From Candidatus Woesearchaeota archaeon (GTDB lineage Archaea; Nanobdellota; Nanobdellia; Woesearchaeales; WJKL01), in NCBI GenBank assembly GCA_019322535.1, contig JAHWIM010000028.1, forward strand, positions 1-14,645: DNA of 14,645 bases, written 5' to 3'. Under the pieces are notes generated by a model. The model searched no databases. It saw only the letters and a list, made by a program, of their open reading frames with translations, and was not told the DNA's origin. Of this stretch, positions 13,053 to 14,645 are shown one piece after another. Positions within the stretch are counted from its first letter, which is position 1, and each line of letters begins with the position of its first letter. Both the position numbers and the translations under genes were made by a program.

Positions 13053-13060
13053 TTTAAAAA
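13053..13060 (-). promoter_or_regulatory. TATA box for the OB-fold gene
   Basis: Minus strand TTTTTAAA, centre 27.5 bases before the ATG at 13029, again the leaderless spacing. It lies between this gene and the end of the surface-protein gene, so the OB-fold gene is probably transcribed on its own. Confidence 0.5.
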
Positions 13061-13065
13061 TATTA

Positions 13066-14645
13066 TTATTTTTTTGAATGTTTTTTGAAATATTTATTGA
13101 AATTCTTATTTATAAACTTTTTAGGCAATCCTGATGCAATCAATGCTTTTTTTACTTTATTTTTATCATATCCTTTCTCAATTGCTTTATCTAAGAAAGA
13201 CTCAAACTCAGATTCAATTTCATTGAGCATTTCGCCGTGTATTTCTTTTACAGCTTTTTTCTTTTCTTTTTCAAGTTTAGCAGCTTTTTTCTCTGCATCT
13301 GATTTAGGTAATCTTGCTTTCCTTTTTTCTTTAAGTAAAGCACGCACTCCATGAGCAGATAAATGTTCGTCTTTCATTGCCCTATAACTACATTTAGGAC
13401 AATAATGCATTCTTCTTATTCCAGCACTTATACCTCCTTTGATTTCTCCGTCTCTTTTCATGCGAGTATGACATCTTGGGCAAATATGAACTTTTCTCTC
13501 AAAGATATTTGATTTAATTTTTTTGTCTTTCATAAGAGCAATAACTTCACTACCAGATAAATGCTCATCTTGTATAGTTCTATAATTACACCTAGGACAA
13601 TAATAAGTTCTTCTTATTCCTCCTTTTATTCCTGCTTTGATTTCTCCGTCTCTTTTCATGCGAGTATGACATCTAGGACACATATGAGCCATCTTCATTA
13701 ATGGTGGCGGCAGTGGAACTGCTATTGCCTGCTGTCTAATAAAGTATGTTAATAATAAACCAAACAAAATTACTCCTAATACCCACCAATACCAGCAAAA
13801 TATAGACCAACGTCCAAGATCAACCCCAAATAATTCGCATGTTCTAATTAATGCAGGAACTTCTACTACAGGTGGTTTATAACAAATTCCTCTTTCTATA
13901 TCACAATTTTGAAGGCAGTCGCTTTCCCTCAAACATTTCTCTCCAGCTTCACATCTTTTACTACATATGCTTCCACCGCAATCTATATCTGTTTCATCTT
14001 GATTTTTAATTCCATCATTACATGTTGGTTTATAAGTACAGGATCTTACTGAAATAGGTTTCTTGTTAAAATAAACTTTATCAATTATTCTTTCATCATA
14101 TTTTTCATCACAGCTATTAATATCCCAACAATCACTATATTGAGTTCCATTAGGAAAACAAGGTCCCCATTCACTGCAATTCCAATTTTCATAGCATGCT
14201 GTAAGGAAAACTCTTCCTGTAGGAACTGCAGGCGCTGCACAATCTGTTGGACAATTACTATAAGTTTCTCCTGCTTCACAAACTAAATTGCCACAAACAC
14301 CTTCATCTATCTGACCATCACAATCATCATCAACACCATTTAATATCTCAGGTGCCCCAGGATAAATGCTTGAATTAGTATCATTACAATCTATTGTGCC
14401 GCAATCACCACCTTCAATCGCATAAGTATCATTATCAACATCTGTACATATTGGTTCACAATAATTATCACCAGCTAAACTTTTGTTATACAATTCTAAT
14501 ATCTCTGACTCATTTAAAGCTCTGTCAAAGATTGCTACTTCATCTATTAGCCCGTCAAAACTTCTGTCTTGAGTTAGTCTATTTCCAATATATCCTATTC
14601 CAACATTAGAATTTTTAGTTCCAGATGGTGTTCTTCTTTCTTGAA
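13066..14645 (-). CDS. LamG/MopE surface protein with membrane helix and twin zinc ribbons, 3' part
   Basis: The frame runs off the right edge, so the N-terminus is missing; 526 residues are visible. The outermost part is the end of a LamG-type domain (F-D-G-L-I-D-E-V-A-I-F-D-R-A-L). A MopE-type metal-binding motif follows (14448-14296; D-V-D-N-D, then G-V-D-D-D-C-D-G-Q-I-D-E-G), then a Cys-rich region likely held by disulphides. One membrane helix lies at about 13809-13738 (W-Y-W-W-V-L-G-V-I-L-F-G-L-L-L). Beyond it are two zinc ribbons (C-P-R-C-H-T-R-M...C-P-R/K-C), a Lys/Glu-rich helix and a paired-helix motif near the C-terminus. The extracellular-type domains imply N-terminus outside and zinc ribbons in the cytosol. 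Shorter frames starting inside the LamG part are artefacts. Function is unknown; adhesion to glycans is plausible for LamG. Confidence 0.85.
   Translation of the reverse strand, partial: QERRTPSGTKNSNVGIGYIGNRLTQDRSFDGLIDEVAIFDRALNESEILELYNKSLAGDNYCEPICTDVDNDTYAIEGGDCGTIDCNDTNSSIYPGAPEILNGVDDDCDGQIDEGVCGNLVCEAGETYSNCPTDCAAPAVPTGRVFLTACYENWNCSEWGPCFPNGTQYSDCWDINSCDEKYDERIIDKVYFNKKPISVRSCTYKPTCNDGIKNQDETDIDCGGSICSKRCEAGEKCLRESDCLQNCDIERGICYKPPVVEVPALIRTCELFGVDLGRWSIFCWYWWVLGVILFGLLLTYFIRQQAIAVPLPPPLMKMAHMCPRCHTRMKRDGEIKAGIKGGIRRTYYCPRCNYRTIQDEHLSGSEVIALMKDKKIKSNIFERKVHICPRCHTRMKRDGEIKGGISAGIRRMHYCPKCSYRAMKDEHLSAHGVRALLKEKRKARLPKSDAEKKAAKLEKEKKKAVKEIHGEMLNEIESEFESFLDKAIEKGYDKNKVKKALIASGLPKKFINKNFNKYFKKHSKK
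13437..13476 (-). repeat. 40-bp exact repeat in zinc ribbon 2
   Basis: Identical over 40 bases to 13635-13674, 198 bases (66 codons) away in the same frame. It encodes the C-x-R-C-H-T-R-M-K-R-D-G-E-I-K core of the second zinc ribbon. Identity at synonymous positions points to recent duplication or gene conversion. Confidence 0.85.
13635..13674 (-). repeat. 40-bp exact repeat in zinc ribbon 1
   Basis: Partner of the repeat at 13437-13476; it encodes the same core of the first zinc ribbon. The sequence around it, including the second CxxC pair, has diverged more, so only the core was duplicated recently or has been homogenised. Confidence 0.85.

Noticed and set aside
14394..14609. Small plus-strand frame near the right edge
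   Set aside because: It overlaps the MopE and LamG part of the minus-strand surface protein, which has clear family motifs.

Overview
The window looks like a piece of chromosome from an AT-rich, gene-dense archaeon, most likely a DPANN lineage of the Woesearchaeota/Pacearchaeota kind. The archaeal signs are TATA boxes (TTTATAAA, TTTATATA, TTTAAATA) 27-29 bases before start codons, a tRNA-Phe with a 16-base intron after position 37 and no encoded CCA, a TRAX-like translin, a single-OB-fold SSB and an archaeal type IV pilus/archaellum-type motor. The lineage is inferred from gene content and style; no phylogeny was run.

Left part (1-4555). A partial Lrp/AsnC-type ligand-binding domain ends against aspS. 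aspS and tgt diverge from one palindromic TATA box. Both encoded enzymes look bacterial rather than archaeal: the aspartyl-tRNA synthetase lacks the GAD insertion, and the tRNA-guanine transglycosylase is short with no PUA domain. They may act on the same substrate, tRNA-Asp. Next, on the minus strand, is an overlapping operon of a TRAX-like ribonuclease, an HD-domain phosphohydrolase and a metallo-beta-lactamase-fold hydrolase.

Middle part (4560-12425). This is a candidate surface-filament or secretion machine. Three tandem membrane-protein genes of exactly equal length (189 aa each) point toward two minus-strand genes for cytosolic coiled-coil proteins. Divergent from those is an operon of a 49-aa ribbon-helix-helix regulator (7756-7905), a 762-aa type II/IV secretion ATPase and a 742-aa polytopic T2SSF (ArlJ/TadC-like) platform. 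The 180-base gap upstream of the regulator holds repeated AAATATTA half-sites that look like an operator. No pilin or prepilin peptidase is visible, so the substrate is unknown.

Right part (12426-14645). An AT-rich inverted repeat is followed, on the minus strand, by the intron-containing tRNA-Phe(GAA), an SSB-like OB-fold protein with a charged tail, and the 3' part of a surface-anchored protein. That protein carries LamG and MopE-type motifs outside, one membrane helix and two nearly identical zinc ribbons on the inner side.

Transcription start logic is very uniform. Seven of the eight protein-coding transcription units whose starts are visible have a plain TATA-like box 27.5-28.5 bases (box centre) before the start codon, implying leaderless mRNAs; the eighth (the regulator) has a weaker match at the same distance. 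Shine-Dalgarno motifs are mainly inside operons. I used this to move the starts of aspS and the translin gene inward to ATG codons.
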